From Lithodes maja (Eukaryota > Arthropoda > Malacostraca > Decapoda > Lithodidae): a stretch of 64,000 bases of DNA. A program made the translations under genes and the position numbers. Location of the stretch: positions 1 through 64,000 of the forward strand of contig JBAKBP010004321.1 of NCBI GenBank assembly GCA_037953745.1, written 5' to 3'. The notes beneath the pieces were generated by a model that was not told the DNA's origin, made no database searches, and saw nothing but the letters and a program-made list of their open reading frames with translations. This document shows positions 12,243 through 24,037 of this stretch, piece by piece. Position 1 is the stretch's first letter. Each line of letters opens with the position of its first letter.

Positions 12243-13745
12243 TGTTTAGATAAACTTAAGGTAAATAAAACGCCAGGACCTGATACAATCTCGCCTAGAG
12301 TTCTAAAGGAAGCTAAGGATGAGCTCTCCAAACCACTGACATTACTATTCAATAAATCCTTGCAGTCTGGAACTATGCCTGATCAGTGGAAGCTAGCCAA
12401 CGTAACACCGATATTCAAAAAAGGCAGCAAATCCCTACCCAGTAACTATCGTCCAATTAGCTTAACCTCAGTTATATGTAAAATGCTAGAAACGGTCATA
12501 CGAGACAGACTCGTAAATCACTTAGAGGAAAATAACATACTTAAAGATACTCAACACGTCTTTCGTAAAAAACGTTCCTGTTTAACAAACCTCTTAGACT
12601 TCTTCCACGATATCCTCAACCTCTACGATGAGAGTAAAACTGTAGATATTATATACCTTGATTTTCAAAAGGCCTTTGACAAAGTTCCCCACAAACGTTT
12701 ACTGCTAAAAGTAAAAGCGCATGGAATACAAGACGGTGTGTTGAAATGGATAGAAAATTGGCTCAGCAACAGAAAGCAAAGAGTAGTCATAAACGGTAAG
12801 GCATCTAAATGGACCAATGTAAGTAACGGGGTACCCCAGGGATCGGTACTAGGACCAATTATCTTTCTAATTTACATCAACGACATAGATGAGGGTCTCA
12901 CCTGTACAATCTCAAAATTTGCTGACGATACAAAAATTGCAAATAGCGTACTCTCAAAAGAACAAGTTGACGATATGCAACACAATCTAGATAAATTGTC
13001 ATGTTGGGCCCAAATTTGGCAAATGAGTTTCAATGCGGATAAATGTAAAGTACTACATGTCGGATACCTAAATGAGAAAGCAAACTATTCGATGAATGGC
13101 ACTCAGCTTAAGAATGTAAACAGAGAAACCTATCTGGGAGTAACAATATCGAGTAACCTAAAACCGAGTCAACAATGTTCAGAAGTTGTTAAGAAGGCAA
13201 ACAAAATAATTGGCTTTATAGGCAGGTCATTTGAGCATAAATCCAAAGAAGTTATCCTAACCCTTTACAATTCCTTAGTCCGCCCTCTTCTGGAATACTG
13301 CATTCAATCCTGGTGCCCTTATTACCAAAAAGATATAAACAAGCTAGAACGAGTTCAACGTAGAGTTACCAAAATTATACCTAGCCTAAAGAACAAACCA
13401 TACGAAGAGCGTCTTAGAGAATTAAATCTATTTCCTTTAACCCAGCGCAGATTAAGAGGTGACTTAATTCAAGTGGTCAAAATCATCAAAGGCATCGACA
13501 ATATGAACTGTAATAAGTACTTCACTATCGACCAATCTAATTACACGCAGGGAAACGGTTGCAAAATTATTGGTAAATCTTTTAACTCACACGAATCTAA
13601 GAATTTCTTCTTCAATCGAGTTGTCAACTTGTGGAATGGGCTTCCCCGAAACGTTATAGACTGCATCACCGTTGATTCATTTAAACTCCACCTAGACAAA
13701 TATCTCTCATCAAACCCGCGACTGACTGCGTTTGTAAATGAATAA
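12240..13745 (+). CDS. LINE reverse transcriptase ORF, 5'-truncated (LINE-A copy 1)
   Basis: An uninterrupted frame of about 500 codons encodes the non-LTR RT domain. Motifs in order: NKTPGPDTISPRVL, FKKGSKSLPSNYRPISL, IIYLDFQKAFDKVPHKRL, NGVPQGSVLGP and the catalytic FADDTKI. A C-terminal region with SLVRPLLEYCIQSW follows and ends in a TAA at 13743. The style is that of the CR1/Jockey group; I cannot fix the clade. No endonuclease is present and there is no native start: the frame runs in from the (TC)n tract, so only artificial upstream codons supply a Met. The 3' UTR (13746-13965) matches copy 2 and ends in a short repeat of CCTTTGTACT. A full RT without other defects suggests a relatively young but dead-on-arrival insertion. 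Confidence 0.9.
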
Positions 13746-13961
13746 CTTTATTTTATCCCCCCCTCAGTTACTAACCCATCTGTCCTCTACTAACTTCCTA
13801 ATCCTGCCACGGACATTAGTTCCCGGGCAGTAATTCCCTTTCCAATGTTCCCTTACCCACTCTAAACCACTGTTTGGACACTTGATCCTCAGTGTTTTGG
13901 AGGACAAGCAACCTAGAAGGGTCACTATATCTGTTGTTGCTTGATTTCCTTTGTACTCCTT

Positions 13962-13965
<4 letters not shown>

Positions 13966-14038
<73 letters not shown>
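13966..14038. repeat. (CT)n microsatellite, right of LINE copy 1
   Basis: 73 bp of perfect CT immediately after the LINE 3' end. Confidence 0.97.
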
Positions 14039-14042
<4 letters not shown>

Positions 14043-16597
14043 CTCACCTTGTGGTGGCAGGGGTATTTGTCTTGCAGTTCTGTGATGGGGGACGTCCCTC
14101 TGGTCGGCCAGTGAATGACGCGGCTAGAAGAATATTGAAACATGTCAAAACTTTTAGATAATGAGAAAACTATAACCTCACACAAGGTAAATATTTAGTC
14201 TACTGTACATGCGTTAGAGATAGTTTTGTAGTATTATATGGCTGCACAGGAACCTGGTAAGTGTTGGCAATTATTATTGACAGTAGCCTGTAACTTTTAC
14301 GAGGCCCCGATATTATCGATTGAAGCTTTGAGATGTTGGGTGCTTCATATGTGTCGCACTAGATGTTCACAGTGGAGTTTCAAGGTGTTGGCTGCTTCCT
14401 TTCTGCCACAGTAGATGACGACACCTTATTTACACACCTCACTTGATTTGGAGAAGGCAGCTATACGGTCATTCACAGCATCTTCGAATATGGTCGGGCA
14501 TCTTCTATGTTATGAATTGGTGATGATATAGGGGGTCTTTTCTTGATGTGTCGGTGTAGCCAGGATATTTGTAGAACAACAGGAACGATCAGATCACCCC
14601 GGAAAAAATCCTAACGTTTGGCGTGGACTCGATCAGAAGTCCTTTTGGTCTGCAGTCCAAGACGCTATCCACTGTGCTATTGCCTCCTCCATCCAGGCTC
14701 ATTTGTGCACTTCTAATATTTCAATGTGTACAAGTGCATCATTTATAGTTATATCACATAATATATTTCTATATCGGCATTTTATAATGGGTATATTTCT
14801 AGCATCAGCTCCAAGTCTTTGTTTTTAGAATTGAGCGGAAATAATTACTTAAACTTCTGCACACATCCACCTCGCTGTCAACTGCAGAAACTGTCTCGTT
14901 CTGAAGAGGGTAAATCTTTTTCCTTCAATTCGTGTTATACTACTGGAAGAAACCATCAAGTTTTCTTCGGTATCTTTTGGTATTTATTATATGCTTCTAT
15001 ATATGAAGAAATACAAATGTACTTCAAATCATCTTATTCACAAACCTCCTCTAATGAAACCCACGTACTACAAAATATACAATCATAAAAGTTATAACGT
15101 CTCTGATATAGACAATACATAAACAAAAGGCAAGGTCCCCGTGATGCGAATTCAGTTACATAAAAGTGTGATATTTCTGTCAAACTCATAGTCTTTTTCA
15201 ATGTGAATGTTTGTATATTCACGGGGTATGAAGTATTATAATTGGTAGGAAGAGGGACAGATGTAGTGTGGAAGTGTGTTCTGGTTGTATTAAACAGTGA
15301 CTGAAGTATTGTTACCATACACGTACAGTTCAACACGCCAGGTCTGACATTATACAGTCAAATTTGAGCATTTGTGGGGTTGGTTTGACTGTATGTGTGA
15401 ACCTGTGAGACCTTTGGATCATTGTGTATATTCATTTACCTTTCTACTTGGCATACCATGGGTTTATCGCTACCAATATACAAATAAATGGGTAGGTTAT
15501 TTCGGACACTTTATATTCCCTTTTCATAACTATACTTATGAGAGTGCTTGTTACTTACCTCCAATGGACTGAAGAGATGGTTGGCTTCTCTCTTTACAGC
15601 TCGGAGGTTCCTGGGGGCTCGTATTTCTGAAACAATTTAACTATGTACAAACATTTTATTATAATACAACTGATATAATTAATTTTGTAAAACATATACC
15701 GTGGCCATAAGAAATATAATCTTAATTACATTGTGGCTCCCTCAGGTCCTTTCAAAACTTAACAAAATCGTCTAATGATAGCCAGAAAAAGGCTGAAAGG
15801 ATTAATTTCAATACAAGAGGGTAATTGTGTGAGTAACTAGAGTACGCGGTGAACAATCTAGGGTACAATAGGGATATGAAAAACGTATATAAAATCACTG
15901 GGTATTGATGATGATTTATATTTTTATCCTGATGAGTATATTTATGCCATTATACCTTTTGAAGGGTGTATTATTATGGATACTTTAAGTAACCTTTTCA
16001 TAATGTATTACCCATAATGTATTTCAGTGTATGAATATGATTGGAATATACTATAAATACCAGTAGCAGTAGTAGTGATAATGTAGTGTAATGTATTTTT
16101 CTATTGTCGTTGTTAGCTTAGACTTTTTTCCTTATTGAGTGTGCAATCTGTGAGCATACATTGCGAGTGGTTACACAATCCAGAAGAAGGGACTGGAGTT
16201 CTCGACAAGGGGCTGCAGTTCTGCCGCTAATCTTGACTTACAATGTGCTTGACTTAATATTCCAGAAGGGTTGATAGTCTCTGAAGTCTTATTTTAATAA
16301 ACAAAATACAGAACTGCTGTACACTAAGGCCTGTATTCCTAAACATCCTCAATAAGGTCGGTGGTAATTATTATAGTTTTGCCATATTCCTAGCCAGTCA
16401 GCATGATAAACTACTTGTTGTACTAGAACATTATTCCAGTACACTTATCGCAATGACAACAATTAGTTTATCATATTGACTTACTAGAATAATAGAAAAA
16501 CTATTATAATCACTAGTGACAATTATCTAGGAAAACGGGCACTGCAATAATTTGACATCTTATAATTTTTGTATTGGTTATGTTATAGTATTAGGTT
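14039..16597. other. Unassigned DNA with a tRNA-like sequence and a MITE fragment
   Basis: About 2.5 kb without a supportable gene; open frames are short and show no domain. It contains the tRNA-like sequence at 14622-14690. A degenerate partial copy of the TTAA element called MITE-A lies at about 15735-15807 (AAAATCGTCTAATGATAGCC). Confidence 0.5.
14622..14690 (-). repeat. tRNA-like sequence (probable SINE head)
   Basis: Minus strand: an A-box TAGCACAGTGGATAGCG and a B-box-like TGATCGAGTCC at tRNA spacing. The A-box matches the pol III consensus closely. The downstream body shows no clear SINE tail. Confidence 0.55.
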
Positions 16598-16703
16598 ACC
16601 TCTTTCTCTCCCTTTACCTCTCCCGGACCCACTTGAAGAAGTGCTTGAAGGAAGAGTATTGGAATATAACTAAGTATAACTTAACCCCTTCTGTACCGAG
16701 GAC
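16598..16703 (+). repeat. Left copy of long target duplication around LINE-B copy 1
   Basis: Begins ACCTCTTTCT and ends CTGTACCGAGGAC. The last 84 bp (16620-16703) recur exactly at 17644-17727, and the first 10 bp recur at 17563-17572, right after the LINE's GATA tail. The right copy is about 60 bp longer because of an internal difference. It includes the left terminus of MITE-A. Confidence 0.75.
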
Positions 16704-17562
16704 GAGAAATCTCGGAGTGAAAGTAAAAAGTGCACTGTATCAAGGAATTGTTGTGCCAACAGTGATGTATGGGGCTGAGACATGGGCTCTGAAGAAAAAG
16801 GAGAAAAGAGGGCTGGATGTGATGGAGATGAGCTGCTTGAGGAGTATGTGTGGAGTTACTCGTAGAGACAGATTGAGGAATGAAGAGATACGTAGGAGAG
16901 TGGGGCAGCAGGAACATTTGTCAGCCAGAGTGGACAGAAGGGTGCTGAGCTGGTATGGTCATGTTGAACGAATGGGAGATGAAAGGCTTACAAAGAGAAT
17001 ATGTGAGTCAGGTACAAGGGGAGATAGAAGGGCAGGAAGACCCCCATTGAGATGGAGAGACTGTGTAAGAAAGGCTTTGGATGATAGAGGAATGACTATA
17101 GATCAGGCAGGGGAAGTGGTGGTGGACAGGAGTGAATGGAGAATGCTTGTGAATAGTTGAGTGAACACGTGGTCATTTGGAGTAAGGGGTCGGGCGCAAG
17201 TTGGACTAGAGAATAGTCCATCAGGCGCCTGGCCCGGGGAGACGATTAATATGAAGGGTGCGCCTGGAAGTGTGGTGGGAGGGCTTGTGGCCTTGGCTCC
17301 GCTGCATGTCTGCCTGCCGAGGTCGGAACCTCTCCGGGTGGTCGGGGGCCGGGGGAGTGCTGGAGTGACCTTGGTGACCCTGGTCTCTGGGTCTTCTCCT
17401 GGGTGACCTGGATGTGTGTGAGTTTGTGTTTTTTATCTGTGTTTATTTGTTGTTTTATGTTGTTTTTTGTGTTTTCCCTGTTCTTGCTCTGTCTTGAGTC
17501 GGCTACCCCCAAAATGGGGATTGGGCCTGAGCATATAGATAGATAGATAGATAGATAGATAG
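16704..17562 (+). mobile_element. LINE-B copy 1, 5'-truncated, (GATA)n tail
   Basis: A non-LTR retrotransposon fragment of 859 bp: a C-terminal coding part, a 3' UTR ending GGGGATTGGGCCTGAG and a tail of about seven GATA units (17535-17562). Three other window segments share this 3' region: 42598-43438, 11836-11883 and the minus-strand piece 45933-46075. Confidence 0.88.
16705..17160 (+). pseudogene. LINE-B ORF2 C-terminal fragment
   Basis: About 150 codons, the region after RT in RTE/CR1-like LINE proteins. Landmarks are VVPTVMYGAETWAL, VLSWYGHVERMGDERL, GRPPLRWRDCVRKAL and DRSEWRMLV before the stop at 17158. The catalytic RT core is absent, so it encodes no enzyme. The open frame continues about 50 codons upstream into flanking DNA by chance. 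Coding bases are well conserved with the copy at 42600-43052, which suggests recent amplification. Confidence 0.85.
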
Positions 17563-17727
17563 ACCTCTTTCTTATGATGTATAATACGTTGTTTATAGAG
17601 GTGATTACTGTGGGCTAAAACAGCAATAATATATGTGCTTGGCCTCCCGGACCCACTTGAAGAAGTGCTTGAAGGAAGAGTATTGGAATATAACTAAGTA
17701 TAACTTAACCCCTTCTGTACCGAGGAC
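17563..17727 (+). repeat. Right copy of long target duplication
   Basis: Partner of 16598-16703: it starts with the same ACCTCTTTCT directly after the GATA tail and ends with the same 84 bp. The middle (about 17573-17643) is different or inserted. Confidence 0.72.
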
Positions 17728-18062
17728 ATCCGTTTACCTTTATTTTGGCCACTATTAACCCTTGGGATCCTGGAGGACTCATATGAGGCAAAACATATAA
17801 TGGTTAGGAGTTCGGGAGGCCTCATATGAGGCTAAATCCAAATCAAAGTATTCAAAGTGCGCGGGCTGATTTTTTTGGGTGCTTGGGCGACCGCAGCGCC
17901 ACCAAGCACAAACTACCAGGCAGCATCAGTTGTTATCACGCACCCAAGATGGCTGGAGTTAACCCCAAAAAAATTGCTGTGTCCACATCCACGCCCGCCG
18001 TCGCGACCCGTAAGCCTACGAAAGGCAAAGCTAAAACGACCAAGAAAACGTTGCTAAGTCCC

Positions 18063-18635
18063 TGTCGGGAATTTAGATAAAAAGGTTAAATTACATATCA
18101 CTGGTACATGAAATATCCCAACAAATAGTTATAATATAATTACCAACGAGGTATTCGATGGGTGTAATCCAGTCCCCCACACGCGGCTAATTCAATTGCA
18201 TGACATGTAGGAATGTTCACATAATACAATATCGATACAATGAACTTAGCTTAGAGGACTGGTGATGTAGGACTGTTGTTAATATTGTTATAGATTAATA
18301 TTTGTAGCACATGGTGAACTGTGGGTTGAGTCAGAGCCGGGGGAGGAGATGTTGGCTGTATGGTGTTGATTGAGAGACTAAAGGGCCGGCGTCCGATCGC
18401 TTCGCGAAATTACATATGGCTGCCGGCTCATAATAATTATAACCCATAACTTGGTTTCATAATACATCTAGAGTTGATGTAGATATTTATACATTACAGT
18501 TAATATTTAACCTAACTTAAGAATAAACTATAATACACAAAGAACCAGCCGAAATCGTACAAGCGATACGATACCGCCAAATTCAAATGTCCTATTGGAC
18601 CAAAACCTGTCGGGATCATTACCCTATTCCCGACA
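18063..18635 (-). repeat. BEL-2 3' LTR
   Basis: 573 bp. The minus-strand sequence just inside it (18636-18652) reads GGTGGCGGGCAATA against the LTR, a candidate polypurine tract. Confidence 0.95.
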
Positions 18636-18700
18636 TATTGCCCGCCACCAAAAATGATATACAGGAGCTATATACAGAGAACAAAAAAAGGACATCGAAG

Positions 18701-21700
18701 TCAAAGATCACCTTGTTTGATCTTTGATCTCCAAAGATCCACGGAACTCATAGCCGCCCTCCTTTTGGGACGAGCGCCACCTGAAGCCTGAGGAGGATCA
18801 TCCTTCTCATCATCAGCTGCCCCACCTTGAGGAGCACTGTCACCAGCACTCTCCCACGGAGGGGTATCAGTATAGAAGCCAGGATCATCTGGCAGTTCTA
18901 CATCCTGCTCCAAGGGATATAACCTTACGACTGGGCGAGTAGTAACCCCAGTCGAAGTTCGTATTCTAGCAACCCTTATAAGACCATCAATGCCCTGGAA
19001 CAAATCGATAATCCTCCCAAGCTTCCAAAATAACCTAGGACGCTCATCATGAATCAGGACGATATCCCCGATACGAGGCCATCGTTGATTCGTCCCTTTG
19101 ATCTTATGAGAGTGACGCTCACGAAGAGACAGCAAATATTCTTGGGTCCACCGTTTCCATAGATCGTCGGACACCTTGTTTACATACTGGAAGCGACGAC
19201 GTGTGGCGTCAGCATTGCCGAACGTAGGGTCTTGCAGATCTTCGTCATTTACGGACGATCTAGGAAAGGTATAAGGGATCGTCCACGTGTTAGCATAGAA
19301 GGCGAAATGGGTAAGAGGTCATCAACATCTGCCGAGATATAGGTCAAGGGCCTGTCGTTGACTGACATCTCAATTTCTATTAAGATGGTTTGCAACTCCC
19401 GTCTGGTCACCAGTGCCCTTCCTAATACCTTCTTCATGGCAGATTTGACGATACCGATAGTTCTCTCCCAAATCGCCCCGAACCATGGTGCACGTGCTGG
19501 TATAAATCTCCACTGACAACCCTTTCCAGTGAGGGTAGCCACAACCTGCGGGTCATCCATTAAACTCTGGAGATATTTAGAGGCCCCGACAAAACAAGTC
19601 GCATTATCGCTCATAATAATTTGAGGGAAACCATTGCGGCCTGCAAAGCATCTTAGAGTATGCAAAAACCCCTCACTGGATAGGTCGTCAATCAATTCAA
19701 TATGAATCGCTCTGGTTACCGCACATGTGAATAGGACGGCATATACCTTTATGATATTACCGGGCGATTCTCTAACATGAATCGCTCCGGTGTAGTCTAC
19801 CCCGGTTACCTGAAATGGTTCAGTCCTTTGTACCCTGAACTCAGGCAAGGGAGGTAGATCAACTGGGGAGTAAGGCTTACCCTGTAATCTTTTACAGATA
19901 GTACAGCTATTGTGGATTCCTTTAATTGCTTGTCGCATCTTAGGGATCCACCAACGTTGTCGCATATACGCCAGAACATAATTTACGCCAAAATGTAGGC
20001 AGGTCCTATGGCATTGGCGAATCAACAGTTTGGTAATCAAATGAGAGGAGCTAAGGAGGACAGGATATTTTGCAGAATCAATAATGTCCGCCTTTTGTAT
20101 CCTGCCTCTACACTTAATTATGCCTCCTTCCATATATAATCCTAGCTGCCTCATTAAGTTTGAGGGTTTGGCCTTTGACTCCTTGCTCAGGATTTGATGT
20201 TCAGTAGGATAAGATTCCTTTTGTACTAAACATATTAGTTTTGCTTCTGCTGATCTCAATTCATGGAGTCTGATATGCTTCGAATCTTCACTAAGGAAAG
20301 ACCTGTGAGCCCGACTTCTCATGTTGTTAATGAAACGGTATATCCATGCAAATACCCGTATTACTTCATCATAGCTGCCGTAACGTTCCCACTCTACCAA
20401 CTTGTTTTCCTGATGTGTAGTACTCACATTCGAACTACTTAACACATCATCTTGGGGCCGACTTGAAGGATCAGACATGCATTCCCTGAAATCCTGAGGC
20501 CATTCAGTTGGAGATGTAAGCCATGGAGGTCCATGCCACCAAAGAGAGGAAGACATAAACTGCTGTGCCGAGATCCCCCGGGAAATTATGTCACTGGGGT
20601 TATCCCTGGTGCTCACATAGCGAAATGTAGCTGTGGGAACTAAGTTATGTATCTCATCAGTGCGATTAGAAACATAAACAGGTAACACTTTCTGGCTGTG
20701 TACCCATGAAAGCGCTATTTGACTGTCGCTCCAGACATAGACGTTATTAATCTGTAGTATGTCTGTATAAGCATCCAGTGTAAACTTTATTAGACGAGCA
20801 GACAGAAGCAATGCAGTAAGTTCTAATTTAGGAACTGTAATCTTCTTTATAGGGGCTACTTTGGCCTTCGCTATAGCCAGCGTCGCTTCACTACCATTGC
20901 ATATGTATATGGCAGTACCGTACGCACTATTACTAGCATCAGAAAAGGCATGTAGATCCACCTGTTGACCACTAATAACCTGACGATTAAGTTGGACCTT
21001 TCAACATGTGGAAAGGTCCGACCGAATCAACCGCCAAGTATCTTGTAACTCAATCGGGAGGGGCGTATCCCAATCTAGTTTTAGCCGCCACAGTTGCTGT
21101 AAAAACATACGAGCACGGATTGTTACAGGCAGCAAAAAACCTAGGGGATCAAACAACCTCGCTGACAAGCTTAAGCAGTTTCGCTTGGTCATAAGCTCAC
21201 TGTCGCATGGGGTGTGACAGAAGGATATACAATCTGTGGTAGTATCCCATTTGTGGCCTAAAAACTTCACCTCACTATTCTCAGTAGCTACACCGTCAGA
21301 AGCAAATTGACCTTTCAAAAAATCACTATTAGTGGCCCATTCTCTCAAGTATAAATGAGCCTTGGCAAATATATCACGGATCTCCTAGCATCTCTTGAGC
21401 AATAAATCTTCATTGTCTCCGGTGCCTTGAAGATTGTACACATAGATCCCATGCTTGATCTCATTCTTGAAGTCAGGATCTAGTCCAGCCTCCTCAAGAT
21501 GACGCAAGATAGTAGCGTTGAGAAGGAACTGGGAACAGGTCGCCCCGAATAAGACGACTCTGAACCTGTAGACCAGATACTCCGAATCTAGATCCATTGG
21601 GTCCCGTGGCCATAAAAATCTTGTCGAGTCCCTGTCTTCACGATGGAGTTGAAGCATCAGGAAGGCATTCTCAATATCGGCGACCCATGCAAACTTATGA

Positions 21701-22572
21701 CATCTGAAGCGCAACATAATTTGCGCTAGATCAGAGACCAGGGACGGACCCGTGTACAGACAATCATTCAGGCTATAGGAGCGATCACTGGATTTAGCAG
21801 AGCAGTCATACACAATACGAACAGGAGTGGTGGAACTGTCCTTTTTAATCCCATGGTGAGCAAGGTAATGGATGTTATCCCCATACTCACTGAGATCTAC
21901 ACTCTCCACAAATCTACGTTGTACCTGCTCGGCTAAAACTGCCGCATAAGTCTCGCAATAACTTAGATCCTTGACAAACTGCTTCTGAAGGCCACGTAAC
22001 CTACCAAGTGCTAGATGGAAATTAGTAGGTAATTTACTCTTGTTATCATTCCAAGGGAGCCTTACCACATACTGACCTCTGCCAGAGTCATACGTTACAG
22101 TCTCTTCATACGAGCTTAATGCTAGCTTGGACTCACGATCATGTTCATGTGGGTCAATTCCAATATTGTCCAAGTCCCATAGCTTATCTATATCAGTACA
22201 TGTATTATCAGGCACATTTGGCCTAATATATTTATCTATGGGGCTTACTGCTACCTTGAGGACCGTAACAACCTCCACTTGTGTGTCTTGAGAAGAAGTG
22301 GCATAGGATCCAGTAATGGAATACCCTTGGATCGTGGGGAGCATTATTAGCTTATCTACCCGCCGATATCCAGGGTGAACCAGGTCGTAGTAATAATCAG
22401 CTCCGACCAGTAGCATTATACCATTGTTAGCAGAGAGTTGATCATCAGCCAGTTTATAACCCTTGCTTCTGAGATATTTCAAATGTGGTTGAATCTCTGA
22501 TGCTATATAGAAACTGGGTAGTGTGTCGACCACAACAGCCTTGATGGGACATACCTTTTTTTCTATAAACAT
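18701..22572 (-). pseudogene. BEL-2 pol: RT, RNase H, integrase, C-terminal domain
   Basis: Minus strand. Opens at the A7 run (first Met at 22572) and reads through the linker and RT: VRIVYDCSAKSSDRSYSLN, FAWVADIENAFLMLQL, FGATCSQFLLNATI. The box expected to be Y-x-D-D reads YVYN. Two in-frame stops interrupt: TAG at 21385-21387 in the RT connection and TGA at 21001-21003, where BEL-1 has a Cys codon. RNase H (LHAFSDASNSAYG), an integrase HHCC finger (HRTCLHFG...CTICKRL) and the DDE core (GVDYTGAI, MSDNATCF, FGAIWERTIG) run to about 19265. A one-base deletion there shifts the frame before the DUF5641-like C-terminus (DDLWKRW, IGDIVLIHDE), ending at 18701. Not autonomous as read. Confidence 0.92.
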
Positions 22573-24037
22573 AGGAAATCTCCACTATATCATAGTCACT
22601 GGTATCTATTTCACCAGTGAAACCATGGAGACGCAAATTCTCTTGACCCTTGCTGGTACACTTGAGCTGGGGTAATGATGACCGCAGAACGAATGACCTC
22701 TGTGAGCACTGGTCAAGTAAGGTGCGCGTCATTATAGTATTATTATTACTCCCCACTACTGGCAGCATCATAGTAGGAAGCAATTGACATTCTCGAGAAG
22801 CAATGGACATGGCAGATACTTTATCACCCTCGCTCTTACTTTTCTCATGTGACTCTTTGGGGGTTCTCCCCTTTTTTTTTTTGCCGTCATGCCGATCAGA
22901 CTGGGTGCAAAGGGAAAACCAATGTTTCCCCTTGCAATACTTACAAGGTTTGATGTAGGAATTGGTGCAATTACTGTTGAAGTGGTCCCTTGCCAGACAG
23001 CTGGTACATAACTTAAGCGATTTAGCCTGACCAATCTTCTGTGTAGCCTTAGGATACTTAGGACACTGGTACCACAGATGACCGTGGACACTGCACAACT
23101 TACAACCTAATGATATTGGCCTTTTCTGTTTAGGAGAAGTCTGTACCAGGAAAGCTGCAGTAGATGGCGACATCTCCACTTGTCGGTAGTGTCCAGTACT
23201 CTCCATATTGAAGACGTCAGTCTGGTACACCTGCACCAACGCTTCCAAGTTTAGGGGAGAGTCGCTTAGTTGTCGTCTTAAGATTTCCCTTAGGGGAGAG
23301 GGTATCTTATTCAAGATATTCACACTAAATATCTCCTCCTTGGTGACGGCCATTGTCTCCATAGATCGGAGGAGGCTCTCAAAGGAGGCATAGTACTCCT
23401 TTAGGGCCGTCACATCATAGGATGGAGGATCCAGCGTGAAGAACTTAGTAATTAACGCGGTCTTGATGACTTCCACTCTCCCGTAAGTTCTCTTCAGCAA
23501 CTCCACTGCAGACTCGTAGCTGGTAGCTTCTAGCTTGTACCCATCGACTAACTTCAATGCCTCCCCTTTCAATTGACCACGGAGATATGTGAACCTTTGG
23601 ATGGATGTGAATGTTTTATTATGATGGACGGAACACTCAAAAATATCCCAAAATCCAGTCCAGGTAGCCGAATCCCCGGAAAAGGTAGGCAAAGTAAGCT
23701 TCGGCAGGTTAAAACCAGTCGCCTTTGGTGTACCGGTATCCTTAACAGAGGTTGATTCTTGGGTGGAAGATAGTCTGGTTAAGGCTGTATTAACGTTCTC
23801 AAAGTACTCAAGATCTGCCGACATTTCTTCTTCCACATCGTCAGTAACTGTCAATAAACCATATACCTGCTGAGCATAACTATCATAAGTAGCTAGCGAT
23901 TTAGTAACAGTAGCGAATTTACCCTTTATTTGATCAGCCGTGGCACTTATTAAAAATTCATCAAGATCTCTTAAACATCTATTTAAACTTCCCTTCATCC
24001 CTCCCTTAAGAATCTTAAGTTTCTTTAAATCTGTCAT
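22454..24037 (-). CDS. BEL-2 gag and protease
   Basis: Minus-strand frame of 527 codons with its own Met (MTDLKKLKILKGG) after a leader. It has an N-terminal helical region, the BEL-type gag core (LPKLTLPTFSGDSATWTGFW), two Cys/His knuckles (CKLCSVHGHLWYQCP; CKYCKGKHWFSLC) and a protease-like LLDQCSQRSFVL. The protease triad is atypical: DQC rather than the D-S/T-G usual in retroelement proteases. About 40 residues before the end, at the A7 run (near 22560), the sequence homologous to pol moves into another frame, so the final residues are probably not native. Confidence 0.88.
   Translation of the reverse strand: MTDLKKLKILKGGMKGSLNRCLRDLDEFLISATADQIKGKFATVTKSLATYDSYAQQVYGLLTVTDDVEEEMSADLEYFENVNTALTRLSSTQESTSVKDTGTPKATGFNLPKLTLPTFSGDSATWTGFWDIFECSVHHNKTFTSIQRFTYLRGQLKGEALKLVDGYKLEATSYESAVELLKRTYGRVEVIKTALITKFFTLDPPSYDVTALKEYYASFESLLRSMETMAVTKEEIFSVNILNKIPSPLREILRRQLSDSPLNLEALVQVYQTDVFNMESTGHYRQVEMSPSTAAFLVQTSPKQKRPISLGCKLCSVHGHLWYQCPKYPKATQKIGQAKSLKLCTSCLARDHFNSNCTNSYIKPCKYCKGKHWFSLCTQSDRHDGKKKKGRTPKESHEKSKSEGDKVSAMSIASRECQLLPTMMLPVVGSNNNTIMTRTLLDQCSQRSFVLRSSLPQLKCTSKGQENLRLHGFTGEIDTSDYDIVEISYVYRKKGMSHQGCCGRHTTQFLYSIRDSTTFEISQKQGL

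Noticed and set aside
14819..15572. Small frames of 60-100 codons in 14.8-15.6 kb as possible host genes
   Set aside because: No domain, codon pattern or splice structure could be supported; composition is like the AT-rich surroundings.
16552..16703. Upstream extension of the LINE-B frame to an ATG at 16552
   Set aside because: This part lies in the target duplication and MITE-A end, not in the LINE; the open frame is chance.
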